Part shown: positions 11,230 through 21,383 of the stretch, in pieces
How the letters are laid out: the number at the start of each line of letters is the position of its first letter
Numbering within the stretch: the stretch's first letter is position 1
Source of the DNA: Citrobacter farmeri
Lineage (GTDB): Bacteria; Pseudomonadota; Gammaproteobacteria; Enterobacterales; Enterobacteriaceae
Direction: 5' to 3'
DNA length: 64,000 nt
Assembly (NCBI RefSeq): GCF_019048065.1
Contig: NZ_CP077291.1
Coordinates: 1,488,001-1,552,000, forward strand
Notes under the pieces: generated by a model
The model's input: only the letters and a program-made list of their open reading frames with translations
Told to the model about the DNA's origin: nothing
The model's database searches: none
Translations under genes and position numbers: made by a program

Positions 11230-11540
11230 GGTAATGTTCCTTGAAGCAGAGATAGAGTTAGCAGGGAAAAGTTTATCCCCTGGGAACATCAGATAACATG
11301 TTTATTTTATATTCATATGAGAAATGCACTGTGAGGGATAGTAATGAATAATAAATGATTCCCGGACGTTCCCAGGGGCGGTAAGGAGGATTAGTGATTC
11401 TCTTCTCGCTCTCTGTCGGTATTATTTGCTTACAAAACGTCAGGCGATCGCTTTTTTAGCTCATTGATTCCTTTGGTGCGGGCAGTACAATTCCGCAGCT
11501 TTGGGAAACTTTATGTATTTGCTTGCTGGAAAGGGTAAAA
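11230..11540. other. Intergenic region between nudI and yfaZ
   Basis: 311 bases holding the divergent promoters of nudI and yfaZ. It is AT-rich near 11280-11370. I see no gene, repeat or clear operator. The yfaZ ribosome site is GGAAAGGG just before 11541. Confidence 0.5.
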
Positions 11541-12083
11541 ATGAAGAAAAGCGTATTATTTGGAATAGCTGGAATGCTGTTCGTTTCTGCTTCCGCGAGT
11601 GCAATAAGCGTCAGCGGTCAGGCGGGTAAAGAATATACCAACATTGGCGTCGGGTTAGGTACGGAGTCTACCGGACTGGCCGTGAGCGGTAACTGGATGC
11701 ATAGCGATGATGACGGTGACGCTGCGGGTCTGGGACTGGGTCTGAATATTCCACTTGGTCCGCTGCTGGCGACCGTAGGCGGTAAAGGGATCTATACCAA
11801 CCCGAACGACAGTGATGAAGGTTATGCGGCAGCTGTTGGTGGTGGATTACAGTGGCCGATAGGCGACAGCGTTCGCCTGTTCGGTGAGTATTACTACTCT
11901 CCGGACTCATTATCCAGCGGCATCCAGAGCTATGAAGAGGCGAATGCTGGCGCACGTTTGACGATCATGCGTCCGCTTAGCGTGGAAGCCGGGTATCGCT
12001 ACCTGAATCTGGCGGGTAAAGACGGCAATCGCGATAACGCCATTGCGGACGGCCCATACGTTGGGGTCAACGCCAGCTTCTGA
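11541..12083 (+). CDS. yfaZ: YfaZ family outer membrane protein
   Basis: YfaZ is an outer-membrane protein of unknown role found in enterobacteria. The 180-residue product has a signal peptide (MKKSVLFGIAGMLFVSASASA, cleavage about residue 21) and then alternating short polar/hydrophobic stretches typical of beta-strands, ending in aromatic F (VGVNASF), the usual outer-membrane insertion signal. The start at 11541 gives a standard signal peptide; six extra in-frame codons upstream are unlikely. A strong terminator follows. Confidence 0.92.
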   Translation: MKKSVLFGIAGMLFVSASASAISVSGQAGKEYTNIGVGLGTESTGLAVSGNWMHSDDDGDAAGLGLGLNIPLGPLLATVGGKGIYTNPNDSDEGYAAAVGGGLQWPIGDSVRLFGEYYYSPDSLSSGIQSYEEANAGARLTIMRPLSVEAGYRYLNLAGKDGNRDNAIADGPYVGVNASF

Positions 12084-12088
12084 CTCCG

Positions 12089-12118
12089 GTGGCGCGATCT
12101 CCTGTCGCGCCACTTTTA
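12089..12118 (+). terminator. Rho-independent terminator after yfaZ
   Basis: Perfect 9-base GC-rich stem (GTGGCGCGA / TCGCGCCAC), 7-base loop, then a short T run. It begins 5 bases after the yfaZ stop. Confidence 0.85.
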
Positions 12119-12197
12119 TTCCCTTCAGGATATTTCTCTGCCACGTCACTTCCCCCTTTGCGTTATAGTATTTTCATCATAAAAGCAGGAGAACACG

Positions 12198-13394
12198 ATG
12201 TTAAACGTGGAGATGTTATCCACCGGGGATGAAGTGTTGCACGGGCAAATCGTCGACACGAATGCTGCCTGGCTGGCCGATTTTTTCTTTAATCAGGGAT
12301 TGCCCTTATCGCGCCGAAATACGGTGGGCGATAACCTCGACGACCTGGTCGCTATTTTGCGCGAGCGAAGTCAACATGCTGACGTTTTGATCGTCAACGG
12401 CGGCCTGGGTCCGACCAGCGACGATCTCAGCGCGCTGGCTGCGGCGACGGCGAAAGGGGAAGGACTGGTTCTGCACGAGGCCTGGCTTGCCGGGATGGAG
12501 CGATTCTTCCGGGAACGCGGCAGGGTGATGGCCCCCAGTAACCGTAAACAGGCTGAACTGCCCGCCAGCGCCGAATTTATCAATAACCCTGTTGGCACCG
12601 CCTGTGGTTTTGCCGTACAGCTTAATCGTTGTCTGATGTTCTTTACGCCAGGCGTACCGTCAGAATTTAAAGTGATGGTGGAACATGAGATCCTGCCGCG
12701 TTTGCGTGAGCGTTTCTCTCTCACCGAGCCGCCGCTGTGTCTGCGTCTGACCACCTTTGGTCGTTCGGAAAGCGATCTGGCGCAGAGCCTCGACTCGCTT
12801 TCATTACCGGAAGGGGTGACCCTGGGTTATCGCTCATCGATGCCGATTATCGAGCTTAAACTGACCGGACCGTACGCTCAGCGTGAGGCGATGCGCAGTC
12901 TGTGGCTGGAGGTTAAGCGTGTTGCCGGGCAAAGTCTGATTTTTGAGGGCACCGAAGGACTTCCTTTGCAAATAGCGCGTGAGTTGCAGAAAAGGCAGCT
13001 TAGCCTGACGTTGAGCGAGCAGTTCACCGGCGGGCTGCTGGCATTGCAGCTTTCCCGCGTGGGGGCGCCGCTGTTGGCCAGTGAAGTGGTGCCTTCGCAG
13101 GAAGAGACGCTCGCGCAGACCGCGCACTGGACGTCGGAACGGCGCGGCAAACATTACGCCGGACTGGCGCTGGCGATCTCCGGGCTGGAAAACGATCACC
13201 TGAACTTTGCGCTGGCGACCCCGGATGGGACATTTGCTCTGCGCGTCCATTTCAGCGTGACCCGTCACAGCCTGGCGGTACGTCAGGAGGTTTGCGCGAT
13301 GATGGCGCTTAACATGCTGCGTCGCTGGTTTAACGAACAGGATATTGCCAGCGAGCATGGCTGGATTGACGTGGTTGAATCCCTGACGCTGTAG
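12198..13394 (+). CDS. yfaY: CinA-like protein YfaY
   Basis: A member of the CinA family related to nicotinamide-nucleotide amidase/competence-damage proteins. The 398-residue product has an N-terminal MoaB/MogA-like COG1058 domain (LSTGDEVLHGQIVDTNAAW; VNGGLGPTSDD near residues 66-76) and a degenerate C-terminal CinA deamidase-like half. The deamidase's usual catalytic motif, normally AESCTGG, reads LSEQFTGG here (about residues 273-280). In E. coli the YfaY C-terminal half is also considered inactive, so a deamidase role is doubtful; ADP-ribose pyrophosphatase-like activity is known for the COG1058 half of some relatives. Confidence 0.88.
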   Translation: MLNVEMLSTGDEVLHGQIVDTNAAWLADFFFNQGLPLSRRNTVGDNLDDLVAILRERSQHADVLIVNGGLGPTSDDLSALAAATAKGEGLVLHEAWLAGMERFFRERGRVMAPSNRKQAELPASAEFINNPVGTACGFAVQLNRCLMFFTPGVPSEFKVMVEHEILPRLRERFSLTEPPLCLRLTTFGRSESDLAQSLDSLSLPEGVTLGYRSSMPIIELKLTGPYAQREAMRSLWLEVKRVAGQSLIFEGTEGLPLQIARELQKRQLSLTLSEQFTGGLLALQLSRVGAPLLASEVVPSQEETLAQTAHWTSERRGKHYAGLALAISGLENDHLNFALATPDGTFALRVHFSVTRHSLAVRQEVCAMMALNMLRRWFNEQDIASEHGWIDVVESLTL

Positions 13395-13403
13395 TCTTCA
13401 ATC

Positions 13404-13440
13404 GCCCGATGGCGCTGTGCTTCTCGGGCTGATTCTCTTT
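13404..13440 (+). terminator. Probable terminator after yfaY
   Basis: A 6-base stem (GCCCGA 13404-13409 / TCGGGC 13424-13429) with a 14-base loop, followed by a mixed T-rich stretch ending in TTTTT near 13441. Moderate strength. Confidence 0.5.
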
Positions 13441-13575
13441 TTGTCCAACCTGTTGTACTCCCCACGAAAAAATCCGTGACTCACCTCGCATTTTTGCACG
13501 TAATTTCTCCATTCTGTTGGAAGAAAGACGCGACATGACGCGCTTCACAAATTTACCCGCCATGACCGATCACAC

Positions 13576-13617
13576 TGATTCCAGTATCTCAGACTGGAGT
13601 CCAGTATGTTGGAATCA
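13576..13617 (+). promoter_or_regulatory. Nested palindrome over the rhmR start, likely operator
   Basis: An outer 8-base inverted repeat, TGATTCCA (13576-13583) and TGGAATCA (13610-13617), encloses an inner one, ACTGGA-G-TCCAGT (13593-13605), that abuts the rhmR ATG at 13606 and contains the TGGAG ribosome site. TCCAGTAT also occurs twice as a direct repeat. IclR-family regulators often bind palindromes near their own gene, so autoregulation is the likely use; an mRNA hairpin hiding the ribosome site is the alternative. Confidence 0.5.
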
Positions 13618-14388
13618 AGCAAAGTCCCGGCGCTCACTCGCGCCATTGATATTCTGAATCTGATTGCACGGATTGGCCCTTGCAGCGCCGCCACGATCAT
13701 TGAAACGCTGGGCATTCCCAAAAGCACGGCTTACCTGCTGTTGAGTGAACTGAAGCGTCAGCGGTTTATCAGCGTCGATCATCAGGAGAACTTTTGTCTG
13801 TGGACCAAGCTGGTGGAACTTTCCGGCCATGCGCTGAGCAAAATGGATCTGCGTGAACTGGCGCGCCCACGCCTGACGCAACTGATGGATGAAACCGGAC
13901 TGCTCTGTCATCTGGGGATTCTCGACCATGAAAGCGCGTATTACATCCTGAAGGTGGAATCGTCTTCGACCATCAGCGTGCGCTCCCATGAAGGGAAAAG
14001 CCTTTCGCTGTATCGCTCTGGCATTGGTAAATGTCTGCTGGCGTGGCAGCCTGCCGCCGTGCGCAACGCTATCATTGAGCAACTGGTGTGGGAGCAGGCG
14101 ACCCCCACCACGATCACCCAACCTGAGCAACTCAGTGATGAACTGGAGCGCATCCGCCAGCGTGGCTGGAGCTTTGATAACGGAGAAGATTATCCGGACG
14201 TGCGCTGCGTTGCGGCCCCCATTTTTAATGCTAATAACGAACCCGCCGCCGCCATCTCGGTGGTCGGCACCCGCTTAGAAATCAACGAAGAGAATCGTGA
14301 TTATCTTGCCGGCAAAGCCATTGCCTGCGCGAAGGATATTTCACGTCTGTTGGGATGGAAAAGTCCCTTCGATTCACTCGCATCATAA
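13606..14388 (+). CDS. rhmR: IclR-family regulator of rhamnonate catabolism RhmR
   Basis: RhmR (YfaX) is the IclR-type transcription factor next to the L-rhamnonate genes. The 260-residue protein has an N-terminal winged helix-turn-helix (residues about 8-60, with [24 protein letters not shown] as its core, split here: [14 protein letters not shown] then [10 protein letters not shown]) and a C-terminal effector domain (about 85-250) containing the conserved GIGKCLLAW stretch. It begins directly after a palindrome and lies 14 bases upstream of rhmD on the same strand, so it may be co-transcribed with the operon it controls. Confidence 0.9.
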   Translation: MLESSKVPALTRAIDILNLIARIGPCSAATIIETLGIPKSTAYLLLSELKRQRFISVDHQENFCLWTKLVELSGHALSKMDLRELARPRLTQLMDETGLLCHLGILDHESAYYILKVESSSTISVRSHEGKSLSLYRSGIGKCLLAWQPAAVRNAIIEQLVWEQATPTTITQPEQLSDELERIRQRGWSFDNGEDYPDVRCVAAPIFNANNEPAAAISVVGTRLEINEENRDYLAGKAIACAKDISRLLGWKSPFDSLAS

Positions 14389-14402
14389 TAAAGGAGAACA
14401 TC

Positions 14403-15608
14403 ATGACCCTACCCAAAATTAAACATATCCGCGCCTGGTTTACCGGTGGAGCAACGGCAGAAAAAGGTGCAGGCGGCGGTGATTATCATGACCAGGGGGC
14501 TAACCACTGGATTGACGATCATATCGCCACGCCGATGAGTAAATATCGTGAGTACGAACAGTCGCGTCAGTCTTTTGGGATTAACGTGCTGGGTACGCTG
14601 ATTGTTGAGGTTGAAGCCGAAAACGGACAGACGGGCTTTGCGGTCTCTACGGCAGGGGAGATGGGCTGCTTTATCGTTGAAAAACATCTCAACCGTTTTA
14701 TCGAAGGCAAATGCGTCAGCGATATCAAACTCATTCACGATCAGATGCTCGGTGCGACCATGTATTACTCGGGTTCCGGCGGTCTGGTGATGAACACCAT
14801 CTCCTGTGTCGATTTGGCGCTATGGGATCTGTTTGGCAAGGTGGTAGGTCTGCCGGTTTACAAACTGCTGGGCGGCGCGGTACGGGATGAAATTCAGTTC
14901 TATGCCACCGGGGCGCGTCCGGATCTGGCAAAAGAGATGGGCTTTATTGGCGGCAAAATGCCGACCCACTGGGGGCCGCACGATGGCGATGCGGGGATCC
15001 GCAAAGATGCCGCCATGGTGGCGGAAATGCGTGAGAAGTGTGGCCCGGATTTCTGGCTGATGCTGGACTGCTGGATGAGTCAGGACGTGAATTACGCCAC
15101 GAAACTGGCCCACGCCTGCGCGCCATCTAATCTGAAGTGGATCGAAGAGTGTTTACCGCCGCAGCAGTATGAAGGCTATCGTGAACTGAAACGCAATGCG
15201 CCGGCAGGAATGATGGTCACCAGCGGTGAGCATCACGGCACGTTGCAGTCTTTCCGCACGCTGGCGGAAACCGGCATCGATATCATGCAGCCGGATGTCG
15301 GCTGGTGCGGCGGCCTGACCACGCTGGTTGAGATTGCGGCGATTGCGAAATCACGCGGACAACTGGTGGTGCCGCACGGTTCATCGGTCTATTCGCACCA
15401 TGCGGTGATTACCTTCACCAACACGCCGTTCAGTGAGTTCCTGATGACCAGTCCGGACTGCTCAACGATGCGTCCACAGTTTGACCCGATTCTGCTTGAT
15501 GAACCGGTACCGGTGAAGGGGCGTATTCATAAGTCCGTGCTGGATAAACCGGGATTCGGCGTCGAGCTTAATCGCGACTGCAACCTGAAACGCCCTTATA
15601 GCCACTAA
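14403..15608 (+). CDS. rhmD: L-rhamnonate dehydratase RhmD
   Basis: RhmD dehydrates L-rhamnonate to 2-keto-3-deoxy-L-rhamnonate, a Mg2+-dependent enolase-superfamily reaction (mandelate racemase subgroup). The 401-residue length matches the E. coli enzyme. Metal and catalytic motifs visible include MLDCWMS (Asp ligand), WIEECLPP (Glu), TSGEHHGT (Glu and the catalytic His region) and [12 protein letters not shown]. The start at 14403 has a strong AAAGGAG site 8 bases upstream. A hairpin separates it from rhmT. Confidence 0.96.
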   Translation: MTLPKIKHIRAWFTGGATAEKGAGGGDYHDQGANHWIDDHIATPMSKYREYEQSRQSFGINVLGTLIVEVEAENGQTGFAVSTAGEMGCFIVEKHLNRFIEGKCVSDIKLIHDQMLGATMYYSGSGGLVMNTISCVDLALWDLFGKVVGLPVYKLLGGAVRDEIQFYATGARPDLAKEMGFIGGKMPTHWGPHDGDAGIRKDAAMVAEMREKCGPDFWLMLDCWMSQDVNYATKLAHACAPSNLKWIEECLPPQQYEGYRELKRNAPAGMMVTSGEHHGTLQSFRTLAETGIDIMQPDVGWCGGLTTLVEIAAIAKSRGQLVVPHGSSVYSHHAVITFTNTPFSEFLMTSPDCSTMRPQFDPILLDEPVPVKGRIHKSVLDKPGFGVELNRDCNLKRPYSH

Positions 15609-15616
15609 TGACCTGT

Positions 15617-15640
15617 GCGTTGCCGCAGAGGCGGCAACGC
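15617..15640 (+). repeat. Intercistronic hairpin between rhmD and rhmT
   Basis: A perfect 10-base stem (GCGTTGCCGC / GCGGCAACGC) with an AGAG loop begins 9 bases after the rhmD stop. There is no continuous T run after it (the text reads CCTCATTTCTTTG), so it more likely protects the rhmD message or lowers expression of downstream genes than terminates fully. Confidence 0.7.
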
Positions 15641-15664
15641 CCTCATTTCTTTGAGGATCTTGCT

Positions 15665-16954
15665 ATGAGTACCACTCTTCTTGACGGCGTAGTGAAGAAA
15701 AACCGCGCACGTTTGATCCCGTTCATGCTGGCACTGTATGTACTGGCGTTTCTGGACCGTTCGAACATTGGCTTTGCCAAAGAGACCTATCAGATTGATA
15801 CCGGGCTGAGCAATGAGGCCTACGCGCTTGGCGCGGGGATCTTCTTTGTGGTTTACGCCTTTCTCGGTGTGCCCGCTAACCTGCTGATGCGCAAACTGGG
15901 GGCCAGAACGTGGATTGGCACCACCACGCTGCTGTGGGGATTTCTGTCTGCCGCGATGGCGTGGGCGGATACCGAGGCGAAATTCCTGATTATCCGTACC
16001 CTGCTGGGGGCGGCTGAAGCCGGTTTCTTCCCCGGTATGATCTATCTCACCTCGCAATGGTTCCCGCAGCGTAACCGCGCCAGCATTATGGGACTGTTTT
16101 ACATGGGGGCGCCGCTGGCGTTGACGCTGGGATCGCCGCTGTCCGGCGCACTGCTGGAGATGCACGGCTTTATGGGCCATCCTGGCTGGTTCTGGATGTT
16201 CGTTATCGAAGGTTTGCTGGCGGTAGGCGCCGGGGTCTTCACCTTCTTCTGGCTGGATGACACCCCGCAACAGGCGCGTTTCCTGAGCGCAGAAGAGAAA
16301 GCGGCGCTTATTAGTCAACTGGCGAGCGAGGAAGAGAAGAAGACCACATCAAAACTCTCAGATGCCCTGCGTAACGGACGCGTCTGGCAACTGGCGATTA
16401 TCTATCTGACGATTCAGGTGGCGGTGTACGGGCTGATTTTCTTTCTGCCGACCCAGGTCGCTGCGCTGCTGGGCACCAAAGTGGGTTTCACGGCGTCGGT
16501 GGTTACCGCCATTCCGTGGGTTGCCGCCCTGTTCGGGACCTGGCTTATCCCTCGCTACTCCGATCGTACTGGTGAACGTCGTAATGTCGCCGCGCTGACG
16601 TTGCTGGCTGCGGGGATTGGTATTGGTGTATCCGGCCTGGCATCACCGATGGTGGCGATTCTGGCGCTTTGCGTGGCGGCTGTTGGTTTTATCGCCGTAC
16701 AGCCGGTGTTCTGGACAATGCCGACCCAACTGCTTTCCGGCACAGCGCTGGCCGCGGGGATCGGTTTCGTGAACCTGTTTGGCGCCGTAGGTGGGTTTAT
16801 TGCGCCAATCCTGCGCGTTAAGGCGGAAACGATGTTTGCGAGCGATGCCGCAGGACTGCTGACGCTGGCAGGTGTCGCCATTATCGGTTCATTGATTATC
16901 TTCACGCTGAGCGTGAACCGTCCCGCGTCGCAACCGGGTGCTGCACATCAATAG
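15665..16954 (+). CDS. rhmT: Rhamnonate/sugar-acid MFS transporter RhmT
   Basis: RhmT (YfaV) is the inner-membrane major-facilitator carrier presumed to import L-rhamnonate. The 429-residue product has 12 membrane helices, begins with a charged N-terminus and the [18 protein letters not shown] segment typical of the anion:cation symporter family (GudP/ExuT-like), and has a central cytosolic loop near residues 190-230. The start at 15665 has a good AGGATCT site and gives the E. coli length. Substrate is inferred from its place between dehydratase and aldolase. Confidence 0.93.
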   Translation: MSTTLLDGVVKKNRARLIPFMLALYVLAFLDRSNIGFAKETYQIDTGLSNEAYALGAGIFFVVYAFLGVPANLLMRKLGARTWIGTTTLLWGFLSAAMAWADTEAKFLIIRTLLGAAEAGFFPGMIYLTSQWFPQRNRASIMGLFYMGAPLALTLGSPLSGALLEMHGFMGHPGWFWMFVIEGLLAVGAGVFTFFWLDDTPQQARFLSAEEKAALISQLASEEEKKTTSKLSDALRNGRVWQLAIIYLTIQVAVYGLIFFLPTQVAALLGTKVGFTASVVTAIPWVAALFGTWLIPRYSDRTGERRNVAALTLLAAGIGIGVSGLASPMVAILALCVAAVGFIAVQPVFWTMPTQLLSGTALAAGIGFVNLFGAVGGFIAPILRVKAETMFASDAAGLLTLAGVAIIGSLIIFTLSVNRPASQPGAAHQ

Positions 16955-16979
16955 TTTTATCCACGTTGTAAGGATCATT

Positions 16980-17783
16980 ATGAACGCATTGTTAGCAAAC
17001 CCTTTTAAGGACGCGCTCCGCAAAGGGGAAGTACAGATCGGGCTGTGGCTGAGTTCGACGACCTCTTACATGGCGGAAATTGCCGCGACGTCAGGTTATG
17101 ACTGGCTGTTGATCGACGGCGAACACGCGCCGAACACGGTACAGGATCTCTATCATCAGATGCAGGCGATTGCTCCCTACGCCAGTCAGCCGGTGATCCG
17201 TCCGGTAGAAGGTACTAAGGCGCTGATCAAACAGGTTCTGGATATCGGCGCGCAGACGCTGTTGATTCCGATGGTTGATAGCGCAGAACAGGCGCGGCAG
17301 GTGGTTGCGGCAACCCGTTACCCGCCCGTGGGCGAGCGTGGCGTTGGGGCCAGCGTGGCGCGGGCGGCGCGCTGGGGACGTATTGACAACTATATGGCAC
17401 AGGCCAATGAGTCACTCTGTCTGCTGGTGCAGGTCGAAAGTAAAGCCGCACTGGATAATCTGGACGCGATTCTGGACGTGGAAGGTATTGACGGTGTGTT
17501 TATTGGTCCTGCCGATCTGTCGGCTTCTTTGGGGTATCCGGACAACAGCGGACACCCGGAGGTGCAGCGGATTATCAAAGAGAGCATTCAGCGCATTCGC
17601 GCGGCCGGAAAAGCCGCGGGCTTTCTCGCGGTCGATCCGCTCATGGCGCAGAAATGTCTGGAGTGGGGGGCGAACTTTGTCGCCGTCGGTGTTGATACCA
17701 TGCTGTATACCGAAGCGCTGGACCAGCGACTGGCGATGTTCAAGCCCGGTCAGGCGACGCAGAAACTGAAACAGAGTTACTAA
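16980..17783 (+). CDS. rhmA: 2-Keto-3-deoxy-L-rhamnonate aldolase RhmA
   Basis: RhmA cleaves 2-keto-3-deoxy-L-rhamnonate into pyruvate and L-lactaldehyde. It is a class II aldolase of the HpcH/HpaI family; the 267-residue length equals E. coli RhmA. Motifs visible: LIDGEHAPN (catalytic His and nearby acid), [12 protein letters not shown] (Glu metal ligand) and [14 protein letters not shown] (Asp metal ligand). It closes the rhm operon and is followed directly by a strong terminator. ATG at 16980 preceded by TAAGGA. Confidence 0.96.
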   Translation: MNALLANPFKDALRKGEVQIGLWLSSTTSYMAEIAATSGYDWLLIDGEHAPNTVQDLYHQMQAIAPYASQPVIRPVEGTKALIKQVLDIGAQTLLIPMVDSAEQARQVVAATRYPPVGERGVGASVARAARWGRIDNYMAQANESLCLLVQVESKAALDNLDAILDVEGIDGVFIGPADLSASLGYPDNSGHPEVQRIIKESIQRIRAAGKAAGFLAVDPLMAQKCLEWGANFVAVGVDTMLYTEALDQRLAMFKPGQATQKLKQSY

Positions 17784-17786
17784 AAC

Positions 17787-17819
17787 GATAGCCCGGTGGC
17801 GCAGTGCCACCGGGCTATC
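17787..17819. terminator. Strong hairpin ending the rhm operon
   Basis: A perfect 14-base stem (GATAGCCCGGTGGC / GCCACCGGGCTATC) around a 5-base loop, lying between convergent rhmA and the rpn gene. The T tract is short on either strand; stem strength makes bidirectional termination plausible. Confidence 0.8.
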
Positions 17820-17828
17820 TGTCAGGCT

Positions 17829-18026
17829 TTACGGACTGTTTGCCATGATATCGTCGAGTGACAGTCCGGTTATCACCAGTACCTTGTCGCGTTCGATCCC
17901 GCTTTTCAGCATCATCCGCGCGATACGTAATGCCTCCTCCCTGGCGCCTTCCTGCAGACCCTTTTGTAGTCCTTTCTGCAGCCCTATGTGGTGGCCTTCC
18001 TGCCGAAGCCTTTCTGCAATTGTCAT
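17829..18026 (-). CDS. Possible internal small protein RpnS inside the rpn gene
   Basis: An in-frame ATG at codon 244 of the rpn gene is preceded by a near-ideal ribosome site (AAGGAG with a 6-base gap). It would give a 65-residue protein from [11 protein letters not shown] to the shared stop: the repeat-bearing C-terminal tail without the nuclease domain. For other E. coli Rpn genes, short C-terminal products (RpnS) made from internal starts have been reported to block the toxicity of the full-length nuclease. Here the site is seen; production and function are inferred. Confidence 0.6.
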   Translation of the reverse strand: MTIAERLRQEGHHIGLQKGLQKGLQEGAREEALRIARMMLKSGIERDKVLVITGLSLDDIMANSP

Positions 18027-18755
18027 CAATTTCTCCTTGTGATGGGGAACGCGTCTGGCGACATCATGGATAAAGTCACTGAAGCGGGACGCATCGCCGT
18101 ACTGCACCAGATAATTAAACAGCGTATGCAACTGGCTGTCATTAGCTGTACCGGTTATTAAAAGCGAAACCAGTCGGTCAACCAGCCCCATCAAATCACG
18201 ATCGCGGATATGTTTTTGCATCAGTTCCAGCAGGGCTATGCGCTTATGCTGCATGATTTCGTCGTCAGAGATGACCGTGATATCGACCAGCGGAAAGGCT
18301 TCTGTGTAGAGTTGCTGCGCCAGCTGTGGGTCGTTAAATTCGTCCAGCCAGTTCAGTGAAAAAGGGTATGGGCTTTGTTCGCCATGATAAAACAGCATCG
18401 GGATCACCAGCGGCAGGGTCTTATTTCCGCTATCAAGATGGTGTTGCATAGCGGCAGTGGCATAACGCATCAAACGAAATGCCATGTGCGGCACGGCGGT
18501 ACTCTGATGTTCGATAACGCAGTAAATGTAACCCTCACCCTCGCGTGTTTTCAGCGACCACAAAACATCGGAATAGTAGGTTCTCAGGTCGTTTTCAATG
18601 AAGGTGGTGGATTCCAGTTTGAGCGTGGTTAAATCGCAGAGTTTGCATAATGACTCAGGAAGATGAATCTTAAGAAAATCCTGCGCAATTTCAGGATAGG
18701 TCATCATCTTTTTAAACACGGCATCGTGCGGTGTTGACGTCGTTGATTTCGCCAT
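17829..18755 (-). CDS. Rpn-family recombination-promoting nuclease (RpnE/YfaD-like)
   Basis: Rpn proteins are DNA endonucleases of the transposase_31 / PD-(D/E)XK type; they raise RecA-independent recombination and some act in phage defence. In this 308-residue protein the catalytic pattern is visible as Asp63 (YYSDVLW), Glu82 and Gln84 (IEHQS). The C-terminus carries a tandem tetrapeptide ([13 protein letters not shown], about 257-270) and an amphipathic tail. It occupies the position of E. coli yfaD (rpnE), beside the rhm and glp genes, so RpnE is the likely name. It contains a strong internal start, listed separately. Confidence 0.88.
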   Translation of the reverse strand: MAKSTTSTPHDAVFKKMMTYPEIAQDFLKIHLPESLCKLCDLTTLKLESTTFIENDLRTYYSDVLWSLKTREGEGYIYCVIEHQSTAVPHMAFRLMRYATAAMQHHLDSGNKTLPLVIPMLFYHGEQSPYPFSLNWLDEFNDPQLAQQLYTEAFPLVDITVISDDEIMQHKRIALLELMQKHIRDRDLMGLVDRLVSLLITGTANDSQLHTLFNYLVQYGDASRFSDFIHDVARRVPHHKEKLMTIAERLRQEGHHIGLQKGLQKGLQEGAREEALRIARMMLKSGIERDKVLVITGLSLDDIMANSP

Positions 18756-18900
18756 GGTTATCCGTCACCAAAGAATCCAGTGACGTGACGATACGAGGTT
18801 ATAGTAAGGGCTGCATGCGCGAAATTCCGGCTTTGCGAAGAGGGGCGGGAGATAAATACGTACGACGGTAACGTATTCAATATTGTGGAATGCTAAACGC

Positions 18901-18931
18901 AAAAACGCCCGGGGCGCAGTGCCGCCGGGCG
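18901..18931 (-). terminator. Rho-independent terminator of glpABC
   Basis: On the minus strand, 6 bases after the glpC stop, a stem CGCCCGG / CCGGGCG encloses a GC-rich loop and is followed by TTTTT (AAAAA at 18901-18905 on +). Confidence 0.8.
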
Positions 18932-18936
18932 CTCAG

Positions 18937-20127
18937 TTAACCTAATGCTTTCGCCAGCAGGGTAATCGGATGTTCACAGCGTTTGCTGGTGGACATCTCG
19001 ATTTGCCATTTGCAGGTCTCGCAGTCGGTAACCACGAGATCCGCACCGCTCTCTTCAATCTGTTTAAACAGTGGCGTGCCGATGGCTTGCGAGGTGGGGT
19101 AGTTCTCCTTCTTAAAGCCGTAGGTGCCGGCAATCCCGCAGCACTGGGAGTCCAGCACCGTGAGTTCCAGCCCCGGAATGCGGCGCAACAGTTCAAGGGT
19201 GTACAGCGTCCAGCCCATTTTTTCCATATGGCAGGGAGTGTGGTAAACCACTTTCAGCGGCAGCGTTTTCAGCGGCAGCGTTTTTCCTTCATCCAGTTTG
19301 CGCCACAGCCAGCGGGTCGCCAGTTCGATATGTTCCCGCAGACCGCTGTTGTCGACATCCAGCACTTCCGGGTACTCATCACGCAGGGCAAAGGTACAGG
19401 TCGAGGAGGTGGCAATCACCGGAATCCCCTTCACACTAATTGCTTCCCGTAGCGATTCGACGTTGGATACCGCCTGTTTACGGGCTTTATCGGTAAACCC
19501 GTTGGCAATCAGCGGTACGCCGCAGCACTTCTCTTTACTCAATAACTGGACGCCTGTGCCCATCGCATTCAGCACGTTGATCAAATCTTTGCCGAGCTGC
19601 GGGTGGTTGTAATTCACAAAGCAGCCGTGGAAGAAGGCAACCTGATCGCTGTACTGCGCCTGCTGGGCCGCCACGCTGCGATACCAGCGGCGGAAGGTGC
19701 CAAAAGAGTATTTTGGCAATGTGCGACGATGATCGATTTTAAGCGCGTAATCGAGCAACTGGCGCACAGGTTTCAGTGAGGTTGCCGTGTTGACCACAGG
19801 CGCGAACGGCGTGGAGACGCTGCCCATCAGGTCAGTATGACTTAAAATAAAGTTACGCAGCGACGGGCGTGAAGTGTCATATTTTGCCCGTGCGCGTTGA
19901 ATGATATCGCCAATTTTCACATCAGATGGACAGGCCACTTCGCAGCGTTTGCAGTTAATGCAATATTTCAGTGCGTCATCGTACAGCGCGCCATCTTTCA
20001 GGCGCAGGCGCTCACCGTCGGGACCGGCCTGTTTGGGACCCGGATAGCCGGGATTAACGCGGCTGACCGGACATGCGGTGGTGCACACCGTGCATTTGAT
20101 GCAACTTTCAAAACGTGTATCGCTCAT
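18937..20127 (-). CDS. glpC: Anaerobic glycerol-3-phosphate dehydrogenase subunit C GlpC
   Basis: GlpC is the iron-sulfur subunit that anchors GlpAB to the membrane and passes electrons to menaquinone (fumarate or nitrate respiration). The 396-residue protein, the E. coli length, has two 4Fe-4S motifs near the N-terminus ([25 protein letters not shown]) and two CCG domains ([16 protein letters not shown]). A short direct repeat [11 protein letters not shown] sits near residue 290. The start overlaps the glpB stop (ATGA). MenC/MenE at the left edge supply the quinone partner. Confidence 0.97.
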   Translation of the reverse strand: MSDTRFESCIKCTVCTTACPVSRVNPGYPGPKQAGPDGERLRLKDGALYDDALKYCINCKRCEVACPSDVKIGDIIQRARAKYDTSRPSLRNFILSHTDLMGSVSTPFAPVVNTATSLKPVRQLLDYALKIDHRRTLPKYSFGTFRRWYRSVAAQQAQYSDQVAFFHGCFVNYNHPQLGKDLINVLNAMGTGVQLLSKEKCCGVPLIANGFTDKARKQAVSNVESLREAISVKGIPVIATSSTCTFALRDEYPEVLDVDNSGLREHIELATRWLWRKLDEGKTLPLKTLPLKVVYHTPCHMEKMGWTLYTLELLRRIPGLELTVLDSQCCGIAGTYGFKKENYPTSQAIGTPLFKQIEESGADLVVTDCETCKWQIEMSTSKRCEHPITLLAKALG

Positions 20128-21383
20128 TGCTCACCTCCTGCACGTGCTGCAATGTGATGGGCGGCATGTAATGCGGTGACTGCACAGACGCCGCCTCCGC
20201 ATCCCTGGGCAATCGGGTCGAATCCGCCGAGAACAGAGCCTATGGCATACAGATTGTCTACAGTTTGTCCCGCCAGCGACGGGCGCAGCGTCTCATCGGT
20301 AGTGACGCCAAACTGCTGCCAGGGTTGCGCATCAAAGAAATCGCGTTGATACCAGTCGGCGCGGGTTGCCGCTTGCTGAACATCCAGCCCCAGAATCGGC
20401 TCGCGGATACCTTCACGCTCGGCGAGCAGGCCGCTGCTAAAGAAACTTCCGCTGGCGAGTACGGCAAAGCGGGGACGCAGGGGGATATCTGCGTGATTGC
20501 GCGTCCAGATCTCGCTCACCACGCCATTTTTACAGGTGACTTTCTTCACTTCATCGCCGGGCATCCAGATCCCGCCCTGGCGGACGAACTGACGCTGTAA
20601 CTGGTTATGCAGTCGGATCCCCAGCACCGACGGCGGTAAGGTCGGCAGTAACGTGAGCGAGCAGGGCAGGCGATCGTTGAGCCAGCGCCAGAGGCGGTCA
20701 TCTGCCAGACCAAAGCAGGCGGGCATAATAATCATTTCGCACGTTTTTGCTATCGGCAACAGCGCATCGTACAGCAGTGACCATTTGTCTTCGTTATCCA
20801 GAAAACGGGCAATGTTTACCGCCCGAAATTCGGTGGCGTTGTCGCGCAAAACGTCCAGTTCCGGCAGATCAATCTCGGCGGTTTCGACCTCCATGTCGCG
20901 TTGACGCAGAGAGGCGGCAGCCAGGTGTGCCTGAAAATCGAGTAAACCGCTAATGCCCACTACGCAGATACGTTTAGCGTCCAGCGGCCAGACAGGGACT
21001 TCCGGTGAGCTAAGCCAGGTCGAACGCAACGTACCCAGCGGGGTGACCCGCTGATGCGACTGCTGAACGTCGCCCTGTAGATGGGCCCCGGATGCGTTCA
21101 GCAGCGCCTGCGCTTGCTCGGCGAGTGTCAACACCTGTTGTGTACCGAGCGTCGTGTAAGGATGTGCAGGAGCCTGTTCACGCAAGGCGTTCAGGCCCGC
21201 AGCGATATCCTTCACCGGTTGCCCATCCGGCAGTGCACTCAGCAGATCCAGCGAGCCGGAGGAGAAGTGCAGCGCGCTCTGCCCACGGGTCACCACCGCG
21301 CAGCGTAAGCCGCTTTTTTGCAATTGTAGAGCGCACAGGAGTCCGGCGAGACCGCCGCCCATAATGACCGTATCAAATCTCAT
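20124..21383 (-). CDS. glpB: Anaerobic glycerol-3-phosphate dehydrogenase subunit B GlpB
   Basis: GlpB is the FMN-associated subunit of the anaerobic dehydrogenase. The 419-residue product, identical in length to E. coli, begins [20 protein letters not shown], a dinucleotide-binding fold, and ends with a second flavin motif ([30 protein letters not shown]). The ATG at 21383 overlaps the glpA 3' end by 11 bases; the frame is open upstream to 21569, but that is within glpA. Confidence 0.97.
   Translation of the reverse strand: MRFDTVIMGGGLAGLLCALQLQKSGLRCAVVTRGQSALHFSSGSLDLLSALPDGQPVKDIAAGLNALREQAPAHPYTTLGTQQVLTLAEQAQALLNASGAHLQGDVQQSHQRVTPLGTLRSTWLSSPEVPVWPLDAKRICVVGISGLLDFQAHLAAASLRQRDMEVETAEIDLPELDVLRDNATEFRAVNIARFLDNEDKWSLLYDALLPIAKTCEMIIMPACFGLADDRLWRWLNDRLPCSLTLLPTLPPSVLGIRLHNQLQRQFVRQGGIWMPGDEVKKVTCKNGVVSEIWTRNHADIPLRPRFAVLASGSFFSSGLLAEREGIREPILGLDVQQAATRADWYQRDFFDAQPWQQFGVTTDETLRPSLAGQTVDNLYAIGSVLGGFDPIAQGCGGGVCAVTALHAAHHIAARAGGEQ

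Noticed and set aside
12198-13394. Annotating yfaY as the active NMN deamidase CinA/PncC
   Set aside because: The C-terminal half lacks the usual catalytic motif; only a CinA-like family assignment is supported.
15605-16318. Minus-strand frame opposite rhmT
   Set aside because: Repetitive Gln/Arg-rich translation with no known domain; rhmT on the other strand accounts for the coding signal.
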